64,000 nucleotides of DNA. Origin: NAT127 sp034717695 (GTDB lineage Bacteria > Pseudomonadota > Gammaproteobacteria > Pseudomonadales > Porticoccaceae). Positions 16,911 through 25,313 of this stretch are shown in pieces; within the stretch, counting starts at the first letter, position 1; each line of letters opens with the position of its first letter. The stretch is taken from NCBI GenBank assembly GCA_034717695.1, contig JAYELS010000072.1:24567-88566 (forward strand), read 5' to 3'. Below the pieces are notes generated by a model. It was not told where the DNA came from. It worked only from the letters and a program-made list of their open reading frames with translations, and ran no database searches. The position numbers and the translations under genes are program-made.

Positions 16911-18923
16911 ATGCCCGACCACTTTCCCAACCTGTTCAGCCCCTTCCAGCTGGGCACCCTGACCCTCCCCAACCGGGTGGTGATGGCCCCCATGTCCACC
17001 AACATGGGCGGGCTCGACGGCGCCGTGACCCCCGACCTGATCGCCTTCTACCGCGCCCGGGCCACCGGCGGCACCGGCATGGTCATCGTCGAGTTCTGCT
17101 GCGTGCACCGCGCCAGCGGCCGCTCCGAGCACCGCCAGCTGAGCCTCGAAAACCCCCGTCAGGTGGAGGGTCACCGCCAGCTGGTGGAGGCCATCGCCAG
17201 CGCCGGGGCGGTGCCCTGCCTGCAACTGCAGCACGGCGGCCCGGGCATCAAGCGCGAACTGGCCCCGAACGGCATCGCCGTGGGGCCCTGCGATATCCGC
17301 TCCCGCCGCGACCCGGACAGGCTCACCGCCCGCGCCCTCACCGACGACGAAATCGAACACCTGATCCAGTGCTTTGGCACCACCGCGGCCCTCGGGGTGG
17401 AGGCCGGCTACCAGGCCTTCGAGCTACACGGCGCCCACGGCTACCTGCTCACCACCTTCCTGAGCCCCTACTTCAACCAGCGGGACGACGCCTGGGGCGG
17501 CGACGAGGACCGCCGCCTCGCCTTCCCCACCCGGGTGATCCGCCAGGTGAAGGCCGCCATCGGCCATCGACCGCTGATCTACCGCCTGTCCGCCGAGGAA
17601 TTCACCGAGCGGGGCCTGTCCATCGGCGACATGGCCCGCATCGCCCCCAGGCTGGCGGCGGCGGGCCTCGACGCCATCCATGTGTCCATCGGCCTCGGCG
17701 CCACCAGCTTCGACAAGGTGGTGGAGCCCATGTCGATGCCGGAGGGCTGGCGCCTGCCCTACGCCCGCCGCATCCGCGAGGCCGCCGGGGTGCCGGTGAT
17801 CTCCGTGGGCCAGATCCGCTGGCCCGCCACCGCCGAACAGGCCATCGCCAATGGCGACGCCGACCTCATCGCCCTCGGCCGCCCCCTGCTGGCGGACCCG
17901 GCCTGGGCCGCCAAGGCCAAGCGCGGCGATATCGACCGGATTCGCCCCTGCACCTCCTGCAATTACTGCGTCACCATGAGCAGCGGCGAGCACGGCCGCA
18001 TCGGCTGCGCCGAGAATCCCCTCACCGGCCGAGAGCTGATGCCGGCCCCCGACGCCGGCGCCCTGCGGGGCAGCCCCGCGGTGGTGGTGGGGGGCGGCCC
18101 CGGGGGCATGGCGGCGGCGCTGCTGCTCGATCAGGCGGGCTTTCACACCACCCTGTACGAGGCCCGGGACAGCCTCGGCGGCGGCCTGATCGCGTCCGCC
18201 GCACCCCCCTTCAAGGAAAAACTCCTGTGGTATCAGGACTACCTGCAACGCACCCTGGCCGGCAGCGCGGTAAACGTCCAGCTGGGCAGGGCGGTTAGCG
18301 CCGAGGACATCGGCCGCCACAACCCCCAAGTGGTGATCCTCGCCCACGGCGGCCGCGCCATTCCCCTGCCCATCGCCGGCATCGACAGCGACCGGGTAGT
18401 GGACGCCTACGAGATTCTGATGGGGGCTTGCATCGAGTTTCCCCCGCCGGACAGCCACCTGCCGGTGATGGTCTACGGCGGTGGCGAAACCGGCTGCGAA
18501 ACGGCGGAGCTGCTCGCGGAGCGGGGTTACAGGGTGATTCTGGTGAGCCGCTCGCCGGCCAAGCAACTGGCCCGCTCGGCGGAGTCCATCTACCGCACGG
18601 TGCTGCTCAAGCGGCTGACTGAAAACCCCGCCATCCGCATCCTCGACAACAGCACCGTCGAATCCATCGACGACGAAGGCCAGGTGATGCTGACCCGGGA
18701 GGGCCAGGGGGAAACCCTCGAAGTGCTGCGCCTGCTGATCGCCCAGGGGCGGCGCCCGGACCCGCAGCTCGCCGCCGATCTCGCCGCCGCGGGCATCCCC
18801 CACATCACCATCGGCGATGCCCGCCAGGGCGGGCGCATCGGCGACGCAGTGCACAACGCCTGGCACACGGTGGTGGCCCTGTGCGCGGCGGGGCGGCCCG
18901 CCACGCCACAGCCGGGTTGCTAG
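16911..18923 (+). CDS. NADH:flavin oxidoreductase / 2,4-dienoyl-CoA reductase-like enoate reductase
   Basis: A 670-aa two-domain flavoenzyme. Residues 1-340 form the Old Yellow Enzyme FMN barrel (LTLPNRVVMAPMSTN near 20). The iron-sulfur cysteines follow in CTSCNYC and GCAENP. The C-terminal half starts with the dinucleotide fold VVVGGGPGGMAAALL, a second Rossmann unit appearing as VYGGGETGCETA. This is the plan of FadH, trimethylamine dehydrogenase and BaiCD-type steroid enoate reductases. It reduces conjugated C=C bonds, consistent with dienoyl-CoA or unsaturated ring intermediates. I chose the ATG at 16911, with GAGGA about 10 nt upstream. It ends 7 bp from the convergent LLM gene. Confidence 0.9.
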   Translation: MPDHFPNLFSPFQLGTLTLPNRVVMAPMSTNMGGLDGAVTPDLIAFYRARATGGTGMVIVEFCCVHRASGRSEHRQLSLENPRQVEGHRQLVEAIASAGAVPCLQLQHGGPGIKRELAPNGIAVGPCDIRSRRDPDRLTARALTDDEIEHLIQCFGTTAALGVEAGYQAFELHGAHGYLLTTFLSPYFNQRDDAWGGDEDRRLAFPTRVIRQVKAAIGHRPLIYRLSAEEFTERGLSIGDMARIAPRLAAAGLDAIHVSIGLGATSFDKVVEPMSMPEGWRLPYARRIREAAGVPVISVGQIRWPATAEQAIANGDADLIALGRPLLADPAWAAKAKRGDIDRIRPCTSCNYCVTMSSGEHGRIGCAENPLTGRELMPAPDAGALRGSPAVVVGGGPGGMAAALLLDQAGFHTTLYEARDSLGGGLIASAAPPFKEKLLWYQDYLQRTLAGSAVNVQLGRAVSAEDIGRHNPQVVILAHGGRAIPLPIAGIDSDRVVDAYEILMGACIEFPPPDSHLPVMVYGGGETGCETAELLAERGYRVILVSRSPAKQLARSAESIYRTVLLKRLTENPAIRILDNSTVESIDDEGQVMLTREGQGETLEVLRLLIAQGRRPDPQLAADLAAAGIPHITIGDARQGGRIGDAVHNAWHTVVALCAAGRPATPQPGC

Positions 18924-18930
18924 CCGTGGC

Positions 18931-19854
18931 TCAAACCGTGGCCACGGCGGGCATGATCTCCGCCGCGACCCAGCGCAGGCGGTCCTGGTAGGCCTCGAAA
19001 TCCGCCAGGGGCGGCGCGGGGATGGTGGTTTCGGTCACGCCCAGGTCCGCCAGCCAGTGGCACTGGTCGATGATCCGCGCCGCGTCCCACTGCCCCAGCC
19101 CTCGCCCGTCTCCTTTCACTTCGTGGGTGGCGCTGACATTGAGCATCTCCTGGGGCAGGAATACCTCAAGGGGGCGGCCGTGGTAATCGGGCCTTGAGCG
19201 GATGTAGTCGAGCTTCTCCCGGAACTTTTCCGGGGTGACCTGGAACGGCGCCCAGCCGTCGCCATGGCGGGCGATGCGGTTGAGGACCGGGTCGGCGTCG
19301 CCGCCGAACCAGAGGGGCATGGGGTTCTGCACCGGCTTGGGCTCGAACACCGCATTGTCGAACTGGACGAATTCCCCCTGGAACGACGGCGAATCGCTGT
19401 GCCACAGCTCGATCATCGCCCGCACGTATTCCTCGCTCATGGCGCCGCGACGCTTGAAGGGTACGTTCAGGATGTTGAACTCATCCTCCATCCAGCCCAC
19501 CCCGAACATGGGCACGGCGCGGCCGCCGCTCAGCCAGTCGAGGCTCGCCCAATCCTTGGCCTGCACCACCGGGTTCTGCAACGGCAGGATGGTGAGGGAC
19601 GATGCCAGCCGGATGCGCCGGGTGGCCCCGGCGAGAACACCCAGGGCCACGGTGCTGCTGAAATAATGGCCGCCGGAGAATTTCACGAACTTGCGGGGCA
19701 CGATGAAGTGCTCCCCCAGCATCAGCTTGTGGTAGCCCAGTTCGTCGGCGAGGCGCGCGGCCTCGATCACCTGGTGGCCGGCGAGGCCGTACTCCCAGGG
19801 CTGGGTGATGGCATCCAGGTGCATGCTGTTGGGAACGGGTAAATTGATTTTCAT
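18931..19854 (-). CDS. luciferase-like monooxygenase (LLM) family oxidoreductase
   Basis: A 307-aa TIM-barrel flavoprotein. The bacterial luciferase-like features are LADELGYHKLMLGEHF, RIRLASSLTILPLQNPV, and FGVGWMEDEFNILNVPFK. The family uses FMNH2 or F420; which cofactor applies here is unclear because F420 is not general in proteobacteria. Possible roles include Baeyer-Villiger oxidation or hydroxylation of a ketone. It is the last gene of the six-gene operon, 28 bp after the SDR. A second LLM of a different subgroup is at 43915-44964. Confidence 0.85.
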   Translation of the reverse strand: MKINLPVPNSMHLDAITQPWEYGLAGHQVIEAARLADELGYHKLMLGEHFIVPRKFVKFSGGHYFSSTVALGVLAGATRRIRLASSLTILPLQNPVVQAKDWASLDWLSGGRAVPMFGVGWMEDEFNILNVPFKRRGAMSEEYVRAMIELWHSDSPSFQGEFVQFDNAVFEPKPVQNPMPLWFGGDADPVLNRIARHGDGWAPFQVTPEKFREKLDYIRSRPDYHGRPLEVFLPQEMLNVSATHEVKGDGRGLGQWDAARIIDQCHWLADLGVTETTIPAPPLADFEAYQDRLRWVAAEIMPAVATV

Positions 19855-19882
19855 GTAAGAAATAGCTCGTTTCTAAAGAGTT

Positions 19883-20653
19883 TCAGTGGAAGAGGCTGCC
19901 GCCGTTGACGGACAGCACCTGGCCCTGAACCCAGGTGCCGTCATCGCTCATCAGGTGCGCCACCATGGCGGCGATATCGGCGCAATCCCCCAGGCGGGTG
20001 CTGCACGTGCCGGCGAGAATCTGTTCGCGAAATTCCTCGGGCAAGGCCGCCACCGTGGGGGACAGCACCAGCCCGGGGGCGATGGCGTTGGCGCGGATGC
20101 CCTGCTTGCCCCAGCCCCTCGCCACGTGGCGCATCAGGGCATTGACCCCCGACTTGGCCACGGCGTAGGCGACGCGCACGTCCTCGCCATAAAACGCGGC
20201 CTCCGAGCTGGTGTACACCAGGGCGCCGCCACCGCTCGCCAGCAGAGCGGGCAGTGCGGCGCGGGTGCAGTACAGATAACCGGTGAGATCCACATGGAGA
20301 ATGTGCTCCCACATAGCCAAGTCGATCTCCAGGGCATTCTTGTCCCGATGCTGGATGGAAAGATCGGCGGCATTGGCGTGGAGGCCATCGAGCCTGCCCC
20401 AGGTGGCCAGTGCCAGATCGACCAGCCCATCGACGGACTCCCGGTTGCCGATATCCACGGCGGCACCGATGGCATTGCCACCGATTGCGGCGATGGCGGC
20501 GGCAACCTGCTCCGCCGCGGCCTGATCGATATCCCCCACCACCACCCGGGCGCCCTCGGCGGCCAGCCGTTGCGCCGTGGCCGAGCCAATACCGCCGGCG
20601 CCCCCCGCCAGCACAATCACCTTGCCCGCCAGGCGTTGCAAGGGCGCGGCCAT
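19883..20653 (-). CDS. SDR family oxidoreductase
   Basis: A 256-aa classical SDR: LAGGAGGIGSAT for the cofactor, HANAAD in place of NNAG, and TSSEAAFYG followed by YAVAKSG for the catalytic residues. Its ATG overlaps the sulfotransferase stop as TGATG, so it is translationally coupled to that gene. Upstream in-frame sequence belongs to the sulfotransferase antisense of frame and is not coding. It probably oxidises or reduces the product handled by the sulfotransferase/epimerase operon. Confidence 0.85.
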   Translation of the reverse strand: MAAPLQRLAGKVIVLAGGAGGIGSATAQRLAAEGARVVVGDIDQAAAEQVAAAIAAIGGNAIGAAVDIGNRESVDGLVDLALATWGRLDGLHANAADLSIQHRDKNALEIDLAMWEHILHVDLTGYLYCTRAALPALLASGGGALVYTSSEAAFYGEDVRVAYAVAKSGVNALMRHVARGWGKQGIRANAIAPGLVLSPTVAALPEEFREQILAGTCSTRLGDCADIAAMVAHLMSDDGTWVQGQVLSVNGGSLFH

Positions 20654-21795
20654 CACATTCGCGCCCCAAAGCGCTCGGTGTAGAACCCGAAGCGGCGCAC
20701 GATCTCGTCCCTGTCGAGGCCGAAGAAATCCAGATCCGCCGGGTGCTTGCCCTTGGGGTTTTCCTGGCGCCAGTCCCGCAGGCGGGCGACGAAATCGTCG
20801 CGGTAGTCCCAACCCAGCCAGGCATAGAGCTTTTCGAGGCCGGGCTCCGGGTCGACGATTTGCTCGCTGTGGTAGATATCGAAAAACCGCGTCTCCCCGA
20901 GCCGATCCCGGGTGCGCAGCATGCGCCGCGCCGCCTCGCTCCATTGATCGAGCTGCATGGGCCCCAGGGTTTTCGGCGAAGGGTTGGTGAGAAACACATC
21001 CCGCACCTGATGGATCAAGAAGCTGATGGAGGGCAGCACGCCTTCGGGCCGACGGTGGGTGATGACAAAGCGCGCCTCCGGGTAGACCTTGAGCAGGGCG
21101 TCCATGGCCAGGCTGTGGACCGGGGAGCGCAGCACCCAGCGTTTGGCCGGCGTCTTCCACTGCAACAGTTTCAGCACCCGGCGGTGGTAGCGGTAGGCGG
21201 CGTCGATTTCCGCGAGGCCATCCATCATTACCCAGCGCTCGAAGCTCGGCACATGGTAAAAGCCGTTCACCGCCACGCAGGCGAAGGTCAGGTTGAGGAT
21301 GGGGAAACACTCCTCCGGGGCATTGGGGTTGCGGGGCATGGCGTCGCCGATGCCGGGGGCGAGGGCGTCCATGTCCGCCATGCGCTTTTCGTTGGCGGCC
21401 ACCCGGGGATCGTCGCTGACCTCAATGTCCGGTGGCGGACAGGGGGCGTAGGTCTCCCAGCCCCGCAGGGAGCGGGTTTCGCTATCCAGCCCGAGCATAT
21501 GGCCAAGGGCGGTGCTGCCGGTGCGGGGCAGGCCGGTGATGAATACCGGATCGCGGATCACCTCGTCGTCGATCTCCGGGTGACGGCGGTACCAGTCCTC
21601 CACCTGCAGGCGGTTGACCAGCAGTTCCAGAATGCTGCCGGGAATGGCGATCTTGCCGATTTCGGTGGGGCTGCTCTCCCGGTTGATGGCATCCACCAGC
21701 CGCTCCAGGCCCGGGCGGTAACTGTCCTCGCCAAAATCCGCAAGGCCGGTAAGTTGCCGGGCCTGGTCCATCAATTGTTCGACGCTGAGTTCCAT
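20653..21795 (-). CDS. sulfotransferase family protein
   Basis: A 380-aa enzyme of the bacterial Sulfotransfer_3 type. The 5'-phosphosulfate loop is ITGLPRTGSTALGHML (residues 87-101), and the 3'-phosphate-binding segment includes RFVITHRRP followed by SISFL. It would transfer sulfate from PAPS to a hydroxyl group, though some bacterial members in catabolic clusters have unproven activity. The ATG at 21795 has GGAG 8 nt upstream. It is followed by a coupled SDR and preceded by two epimerase-like genes. A sulfotransferase inside a catabolic operon is unusual; conjugation of a sterol-like alcohol is one possible role. Confidence 0.85.
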   Translation of the reverse strand: MELSVEQLMDQARQLTGLADFGEDSYRPGLERLVDAINRESSPTEIGKIAIPGSILELLVNRLQVEDWYRRHPEIDDEVIRDPVFITGLPRTGSTALGHMLGLDSETRSLRGWETYAPCPPPDIEVSDDPRVAANEKRMADMDALAPGIGDAMPRNPNAPEECFPILNLTFACVAVNGFYHVPSFERWVMMDGLAEIDAAYRYHRRVLKLLQWKTPAKRWVLRSPVHSLAMDALLKVYPEARFVITHRRPEGVLPSISFLIHQVRDVFLTNPSPKTLGPMQLDQWSEAARRMLRTRDRLGETRFFDIYHSEQIVDPEPGLEKLYAWLGWDYRDDFVARLRDWRQENPKGKHPADLDFFGLDRDEIVRRFGFYTERFGARM

Positions 21796-21820
21796 GGGGT
21801 TGTCTCCAAAAGGGATGGGG

Positions 21821-22741
21821 TCAGGCCGTGGCGCCGTGGTGCTCCACGCACAGGCGCCTGAGGCCGTCGGCAAAGGGCACCTGGCAGGGGCCGGTGATGG
21901 CCTGGCGCCGGGTCACATCGGCGACGTGGGAGAGCTGGGCACCGGGCAGGCTGAAGGTCTCGAGCTTCGCCTCGCAGCCGAGGAGGCTGGCGGCATCCCG
22001 GCACCACTGCTGGGCCGACACCACTTCGTCGCCAGCCCAGTTGACCAGGGTGGCGGGCACCGTGGCGGCTGCCAGCAGGGGCGCCACCTGGCGGCACATG
22101 TCGTCCACATGGATGGGCCTGTGGTTGTTGGGGTCGTTGGGCAGCTTCACCGCCTCCCCCGCCAGCAGCTGGCGGATATGCATGGAGACCAGGTTCCCGG
22201 GGCTGCCGTACACGGTGTTGAGCCGGGCGATGGTCACCGGCAGGGAGAAGGCCCGGGCGCAGAACCTGGCCACCGCCTCCTCCGCCACCTTGGTGACCGG
22301 GCTGGTGGGGCTCCAGGGGGCGAAGGAGCGACCCAGTTCGCCGCTTTCGGGACAGGCGAACTCCGGGTCGGCGTTGGGGGCATAGATGGCGTGGGAGGAA
22401 ATCACCAGGGCGGCCTTGGCCCCGGCGTTGGCGCAGTGCTGGAGGACGAGGCCCGTCCCCTCGCCGTTGACGGTCATCGCCCGGTCGAAGTCCCCGAGGC
22501 CGCCGCGCATGAAGGCGAAATGCAGCACATAGTCCAGCTCGGCGGGCAGGCCGGTGAGATCCCCCGGCGCCAGATCCATGGCGCAGGGTTCGATGCCCGC
22601 CGCCCGCACCCGCTCGCGGCTGGCGGCATCCACATACCGCGCCGCGCCAAAAACCGTGTTGGTCTTGGCAAGAAACGCCGCAATGGGAAAGGCCACCTGG
22701 CCGGTGACGCCGGTCACCAGAATCTTCTTGCCGTCGAGCAT
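21821..22741 (-). CDS. NAD-dependent epimerase/dehydratase family protein, Tyr replaced
   Basis: A 306-aa extended-SDR protein. It begins MLDGKKILVTGVTGQV, the cofactor loop, and is a tandem paralogue of the next gene upstream (MINGKKVLITGLTGNL). In the neighbour the active-site motif is HYEGTK, but here the aligned residues read TSPVTK, so the catalytic Tyr appears to be Ser. The ATG at 22741 fits an AGGGGG ribosome site 7 nt upstream. Another ATG 6 nt earlier overlaps the previous stop (ATGA) but has no spacing to a ribosome site. Probably a diverged partner of its twin. Confidence 0.82.
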   Translation of the reverse strand: MLDGKKILVTGVTGQVAFPIAAFLAKTNTVFGAARYVDAASRERVRAAGIEPCAMDLAPGDLTGLPAELDYVLHFAFMRGGLGDFDRAMTVNGEGTGLVLQHCANAGAKAALVISSHAIYAPNADPEFACPESGELGRSFAPWSPTSPVTKVAEEAVARFCARAFSLPVTIARLNTVYGSPGNLVSMHIRQLLAGEAVKLPNDPNNHRPIHVDDMCRQVAPLLAAATVPATLVNWAGDEVVSAQQWCRDAASLLGCEAKLETFSLPGAQLSHVADVTRRQAITGPCQVPFADGLRRLCVEHHGATA

Positions 22742-22743
22742 GG

Positions 22744-23658
22744 TCATTCCCCCTTCAGGGTGGGCGCCAGGGTTTGGTACATGCGGGTCAGCCCTTCGCG
22801 TATCGGCACCTGGCAGGGGCCGGTGATGGCTTGGCGCTTGCTCACATCGAGCTGGTAAGTGGGATATTCGAAGCCACCTTCGGCAAAGGTGGGGGTGACA
22901 CCGGCGAGCTTGCCGAAATGGGCCATCACATCCCGGGTGGCGATGGGCTCGTCCCCCGCCAGGTTCACCAGGGTGGGGGGGATAGCGGCGGCATCCAGCA
23001 GCGGGCCGATAAAGCGCACCACATCGTCGTCGCTGATGGGCTGGATGATGTTGGACTGGTGGGCCGGCAGGGGTATCGGCTGGCCCGCCAGCATCATGCG
23101 CAGGAAAATCCCCAGCATGCCGCCGTCGTGGTAGGTGCCGTACTGCACCCCGAGGCGCGCCACGGTGGTGGGCAGGCCCAGATGGCTGGCCATGCCCCAC
23201 ACCGCGCCCTCCGCCGCCAGCTTGGTGCCCTCGTAGTGGCCGCCCATCACCGCGCCGCCGGTGTTGTCGGTCTCACTGTAGGCATGGAGGGGATCGGGCT
23301 TGGCGGCGTAGACGCCGATGGTGGAAATATGCAGAAAGGCGCGGGCGTCGCGGCAGTGGGCCATCAGCAGCGCCGTGCCCTGGGGGTTGTCGTGCATGCC
23401 CTGGGCAAAGGACTCGGGGCCGCAGTTGGCGGCGCAGTGGATCACATAGTCGAAGTCCGTCGGCAACGCGCCAAACTGGCCGTCGCCGAAATCCCCCACC
23501 ACGGTGTGCACGCCCTTGTCCTGCCAGAATTGCTGTTGCCCCGCCTTGCTGTAGCGGGCATAGCCCCACAGCTCGTTGTGGGGGGCCAGGGCCGCGGCGA
23601 TGGAGCCGCCGAGATTGCCGGTCAGGCCGGTGATGAGAACTTTTTTGCCGTTGATCAT
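22744..23658 (-). CDS. NAD-dependent epimerase/dehydratase family protein
   Basis: A 304-aa extended SDR with the ITGLTGNLGG cofactor loop and an intact Tyr-x3-Lys (HYEGTK). The domain layout matches epimerase/3-beta-hydroxysteroid dehydrogenase-type proteins. The natural substrate may be a nucleotide sugar or a lipid-like alcohol; a catabolic operon favours the latter. The ATG at 23658 has GGAG 8 nt upstream. Its stop lies a few bases from the start of the paralogous gene, so the pair arose by tandem duplication and is co-translated. Confidence 0.85.
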   Translation of the reverse strand: MINGKKVLITGLTGNLGGSIAAALAPHNELWGYARYSKAGQQQFWQDKGVHTVVGDFGDGQFGALPTDFDYVIHCAANCGPESFAQGMHDNPQGTALLMAHCRDARAFLHISTIGVYAAKPDPLHAYSETDNTGGAVMGGHYEGTKLAAEGAVWGMASHLGLPTTVARLGVQYGTYHDGGMLGIFLRMMLAGQPIPLPAHQSNIIQPISDDDVVRFIGPLLDAAAIPPTLVNLAGDEPIATRDVMAHFGKLAGVTPTFAEGGFEYPTYQLDVSKRQAITGPCQVPIREGLTRMYQTLAPTLKGE

Positions 23659-23707
23659 GGTTGGTCTCCTGTCGAATGTTGGCTGAGTCGGCGCGACATC
23701 GACCGCG

Positions 23708-25018
23708 CTATCCGGCGGGGCCCGCGACACGCAGCTGCCAGGTTTCGCGGCGCCGAGTCCGTTCCCGTTGCCGCTCATTCCCGTCCACCCCGACCAGCGG
23801 GCCGGGCACGGCGCCCGCCAGATCCGCCCTGTTCACCACGGCGAAGCGGGGCACCATGGCGGCGCCGACCTCGGTGCCCGGGGGCAGCCCCTGCCAGCGA
23901 ATGAACAGCCAGCCCCGATGGAGGCCGGCACTGTCCACCCAGTTGGCGACGCCTGGGTCCGTTGGGGCGAGCACAAAGCTGAGGGTGCCATCGGGATTGG
24001 CCCGGGCCTGGGTGCGGTTGTAGCTGGCGAGGTGATTCGAGGGCGATGGCGCGATCATCCAGGCATCCGCCATCTGGATCCCGAAATACTCGGCGCCGGC
24101 GTCATTCAGGGTGATGACCAGGGCCTCGCCGTCGCCGAGCTGAAAGTGGCAGGCGGCGGCACAGCCCCAGGCCCCGGTGCGGCCATAGGGGGGCACCAGG
24201 GTATTGACCGGGGGGTTGCCGTTGAAGTGGTCGTTGAAGCGCAGCCAGAAATCCACAAAGCCGGGAAACCACTCGGCGGTGCGGCCAGCGAGTTCCCGAT
24301 CCGACAGGGGCGCCGGCAACCCGGCGCCGCCGGTGCGGCGAATTGCCAGCTGATTGGGCACCTGCCCCCAGTCGGAAAGGCTGTCCCGCACCAGCAGGTA
24401 GAGGCGCCCCGGGGGCAGCTGGATATGGTTGCGGCGCCCGGCGGCGGGAGTGTCGTCGAGGGTCAGGCGAAAGCTGCCGTCGGCGGCGATGTCGAGGTCC
24501 CGGTGGGTGAGCATCGCCAGGGCGCCCAGGTCCCGCATGCTCCCGTCATTGACAGCAAAGCCAAGGCCCTCCGGGTGGCGGGTGAGCTGAAAGGTGAACT
24601 GGGCGGGGCCATTGGCGGCGACCCGGCCGGTGACCTCGTAGTGCACGGCGCCGTCGAGACCGGCGTTGCGGTAGATATTGTCGGGGCAGTCGATGCCCGC
24701 GCCGGAGCCGGGAAATTCCCAGCCGAACCAGCGGTGCGGGTCGAGATTGGTGCCCCAGATAAAGCCGGGGGTGGAGAGATCCCCGCCGATGGTTTGCAGC
24801 AGCAGTTGGATCAGCCACTTGTCCAGGGCGTTGTCGATGCGGCCCGCGGTCTCCGGGTCCGCCGCCAGGGGATGGGCGAGCATCAGCTCACGGGCCCGTT
24901 GCCGCGCCGCCGCCAACAACTCCCCGTGTTCGGCGAGGATGCGCAGGGCTTGGCGTTCCACCGCTGCCTGCTCCGGGGTCGCCAGGGGGCTGGCGGAGGG
25001 TTGGTCTTCGCTGTTCAT
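23708..25018 (-). CDS. DUF1214-like protein
   Basis: A 436-aa protein without an obvious signal peptide. Residues about 105-220 (CPDNIYRNAGLDGAVHYEVTG) and the C-terminal part (NPDGTLSFVLAPTDPG, LFIRWQGLPPGTEV) resemble proteins carrying DUF1214, whose function is unknown. It is the first gene of the six-gene operon and sits 131 bp downstream of an operator at 25149-25167. The family is often found near steroid or terpene catabolic genes, but I cannot assign a reaction. The family call is from motif memory and is moderate. Confidence 0.6.
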   Translation of the reverse strand: MNSEDQPSASPLATPEQAAVERQALRILAEHGELLAAARQRARELMLAHPLAADPETAGRIDNALDKWLIQLLLQTIGGDLSTPGFIWGTNLDPHRWFGWEFPGSGAGIDCPDNIYRNAGLDGAVHYEVTGRVAANGPAQFTFQLTRHPEGLGFAVNDGSMRDLGALAMLTHRDLDIAADGSFRLTLDDTPAAGRRNHIQLPPGRLYLLVRDSLSDWGQVPNQLAIRRTGGAGLPAPLSDRELAGRTAEWFPGFVDFWLRFNDHFNGNPPVNTLVPPYGRTGAWGCAAACHFQLGDGEALVITLNDAGAEYFGIQMADAWMIAPSPSNHLASYNRTQARANPDGTLSFVLAPTDPGVANWVDSAGLHRGWLFIRWQGLPPGTEVGAAMVPRFAVVNRADLAGAVPGPLVGVDGNERQRERTRRRETWQLRVAGPAG

Positions 25019-25148
25019 GGATTGTCTCGCCTCGGGTTTATGGTTATGGAGTGGGCGGCCTTGCGATCGCTTGGCGAGGAGTCGGGATGCAAAATTGCCC
25101 TGGGCGCAAGGTCTTCACCACAGGGGAGCCCCCCGTTCAAAACGCCAA

Positions 25149-25167
25149 AACTAACGATGGGTCAGTT
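25149..25167. promoter_or_regulatory. operator site of shared regulon (six-gene operon)
   Basis: AACTAAC-GATGG-GTCAGTT. On minus, a weak TTGTCG-N17-TACAAC promoter overlaps it at the -10. It precedes the operon DUF1214/epimerases/sulfotransferase/SDR/LLM. Confidence 0.75.
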
Positions 25168-25313
25168 GTAGCAGAATGAACCACCCTCGACAAGGCAAAC
25201 ATTGACATTGACAGCCAATTTGCATCCCCCCGCGACCGCGATGGGAACCGCTGAATTCAAGGACGGACTGGGTGATTCGCCCGCATTGCCAGGGCCAACG
25301 CCAAGGCGGAACC

